NCBI GenBank assembly: GCA_015657435.1
Contig: JADLKH010000004.1
Location: 132,056-137,801, forward strand
Source of the DNA: Synergistales bacterium
GTDB taxonomy: Bacteria > Synergistota > Synergistia > Synergistales > 79-D21
Reading direction: 5' to 3'
DNA: 5,746 nt
The notes under the pieces were generated by a model that did no database searches, was not told the origin of the DNA, and was given only the letters and a program-made list of their open reading frames with translations. This document shows positions 4,988 through 5,746 of the stretch, piece after piece. Numbering within the stretch: position 1 is the first letter of the stretch; each line of letters opens with the position of its first letter. The translations under genes and the position numbers were made by a program.

Positions 4988-5370
4988 ATGAAGATTGCGA
5001 TTCCGGTCGAAACGGGACAGGTTTGCGCCCATTTCGGCCATGCGCCCGAGTTTGTGGTGGCCATCACGGAAGAGGGAAAGATCATCAAGACCGAAACGCA
5101 CGAGAATCCCGGCCATGAGCCCGGGAGGATTCCAGCCTGGCTCGCGGGTCTGGGCGTGAAGGCCATCCTGGCAGGGGGATGGGCGAGAGGGCCATTAACC
5201 TTTTCCAGGCCCAGGGGATCCAGGTCTGCGTCGGGGTTTCCGGTCCTGCCGACGAGGTTCTGGCAGCCTTTCTGGAAGGCCGCCTGGAGGGTGGGGAAAG
5301 CACCTGCACCCACGTACCGGGCTCCAGCTGCAGCCACGGAGGCGACGGAGGCGGAGGGTGCGGCCACTAG
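4988..5370 (+). CDS. NifX/NifB-family protein, reading frame interrupted by a one-base frameshift
   Basis: ATG 4988 lies 10 nt after GGGAGG; ATG 4981 is only 3 nt from it and out of frame. Frame 1 gives 64 residues, MKIAIPVETG, VCAHFGHAPEFVVA, then HEPGRIPAWLAGLGVKAILAGG, the N-terminal half of a NifX-type domain (family CxHFGHC, HEPG, IIAGGMG). From 5179 the rest continues in the -1 frame for 63 residues: MGERAINLFQAQGIQVCVG, a helix, then a Cys/His/Gly-rich tail ending GGGGCGH. Joined, this gives AGGMGERAINLF, exactly the family pattern, and about 127 residues, a normal length. The break is at five Gs (5174-5178) where six would restore the frame. Without a shift, the first frame stays open past 5370 with unrelated sequence. 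A sequencing or assembly error or a recent mutation is likelier than programmed shifting. The stop TAG (5368-5370) overlaps the next gene. The tail may bind metal. Confidence 0.75.
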
Positions 5371-5746
5371 GCCGGAAACCTCTCTCCATCGCGGTCGTCA
5401 GCGGCAAGGGGGGCACGGGGAAGACCTCTTTCTCGGCCTCCCTCGCCTTGTCGAGGGGCCCCCTCGCCGCGGTGGACGCGGATGTGGAGGAACCGAACCT
5501 GGCCCTGCTGCTGGGGGATCCGGTTCTGGCGACGATGAACGTGTCCCTTCCGGTTCCGGCCGTGGAGTCCGGAAAATGCACCCGCTGCGGGACCTGTTCG
5601 CGGGTCTGCCGTTTCGGCGCCGTGCTTTCCTTCGGGCAGGCCCCTCCCGTGTTCAACGATCTTTGCCACGGCTGCGGAGCCTGCGTCATGGCCTGTCCCG
5701 AAAAGGCCCTCTACGAGGTGGACCGGCCGATCGGTTTCGTCGGCCG
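5358..5746 (+). CDS. MinD-like P-loop ATPase with inserted 2x[4Fe-4S] ferredoxin domain (3' end outside window)
   Basis: 129 codons are visible and the frame runs off the right edge. GTG 5358 is chosen: GGAGG at 5347-5351 is 6 nt upstream, and the start overlaps the NifX stop by 13 bp, so translation is probably coupled. Seen: deviant Walker A SGKGGTGKT (15-23), DADVEEPNL at 40-48, then a bacterial ferredoxin insertion: Cys74-x2-Cys77-x2-Cys80-x3-Cys84 and Cys103-x2-Cys106-x2-Cys109-x3-CysPro (113-114), enough for two [4Fe-4S] clusters. Full-length family members run to roughly 280-300 residues, so over half is missing. Such ATPases usually occur as tandem pairs beside NifX-family genes, including the ORP clusters of Desulfovibrio, so a second copy downstream is expected. 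Likely role: ATP-dependent Fe-S or mixed-metal cluster assembly in the cytoplasm. Confidence 0.92.
   Translation, partial: MRPLGRKPLSIAVVSGKGGTGKTSFSASLALSRGPLAAVDADVEEPNLALLLGDPVLATMNVSLPVPAVESGKCTRCGTCSRVCRFGAVLSFGQAPPVFNDLCHGCGACVMACPEKALYEVDRPIGFVG

Noticed and set aside
5173..5179. Programmed -1 frameshift heptamer A GGG GGA
   Set aside because: It does not fit the X XXY YYZ slippery rule well, and I see no strong downstream stem. Indel or sequencing error is the simpler explanation, so it is kept only as one option in the finding.
2887..5370. Nitrogen-fixation locus
   Set aside because: NifX-type domains occur in many non-diazotrophs, and no nifHDK, nifB radical-SAM or nifE/N sequence is present.
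5195..5689. Minus-strand frames opposite the second NifX and the MinD-like ATPase
   Set aside because: Antisense to clear Walker A and ferredoxin motifs; no domain or start signal.

Overview
This is a GC-rich bacterial window carrying seven complete or near-complete genes and two genes cut by the window edges. The gene content is typical of strictly anaerobic bacteria: NifX-type proteins, Mrp and MinD-like Fe-S ATPases, a CGGC-domain protein, a DUF5320 protein, and a Fur regulator fused to a MOSC domain. Synergistota or anaerobic Desulfobacterota would fit, but nothing in the sequence settles the phylum.

Layout. Positions 1-1410 (+) hold the 3' end of a PEP-synthase-like or rifampicin-phosphotransferase-like enzyme that ends at its phosphohistidine domain. 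It converges, with a 10-bp overlap, on a small minus-strand gene (1401-1706) for an exported thioredoxin-fold [2Fe-2S] protein. Divergent from that gene is a 321-residue protein (1818-2783, +) joining an N-terminal MOSC domain to a complete C-terminal Fur-family repressor. Next comes a strong promoter with a Fur-box-like operator at its start point. It drives an overlapping pair: a NifX-family protein (2887-3276) and an Mrp/NBP35 Fe-S carrier ATPase (3269-4114). A perfect 17-bp hairpin at 4123-4160 with A/T tails ends both this operon and the facing CGGC-domain gene (4159-4608, -).

The intergenic region 4609-4723 is a divergent promoter packed with palindromes. It drives the CGGC gene leftward. 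Rightward it drives a DUF5320 protein (4724-4966), a second NifX-family protein (4988-5370) and a MinD-like ATPase with an inserted 2x[4Fe-4S] ferredoxin domain (5358 to the window end). The second NifX frame is interrupted by a one-base frameshift at a run of five Gs.

How they may work together (inference). NifX-family proteins bind metal-sulfur clusters, Mrp/MinD ATPases carry Fe-S clusters, and related sets include the ORP (orange protein) clusters of Desulfovibrio. A 19-bp motif shared by the two NifX operon promoters (15/19 identical) resembles a Fur box. The MOSC-Fur protein encoded next door is the obvious candidate regulator. The most novel-looking element is therefore this MOSC-Fur fusion and the small metal-cluster regulon it may control.
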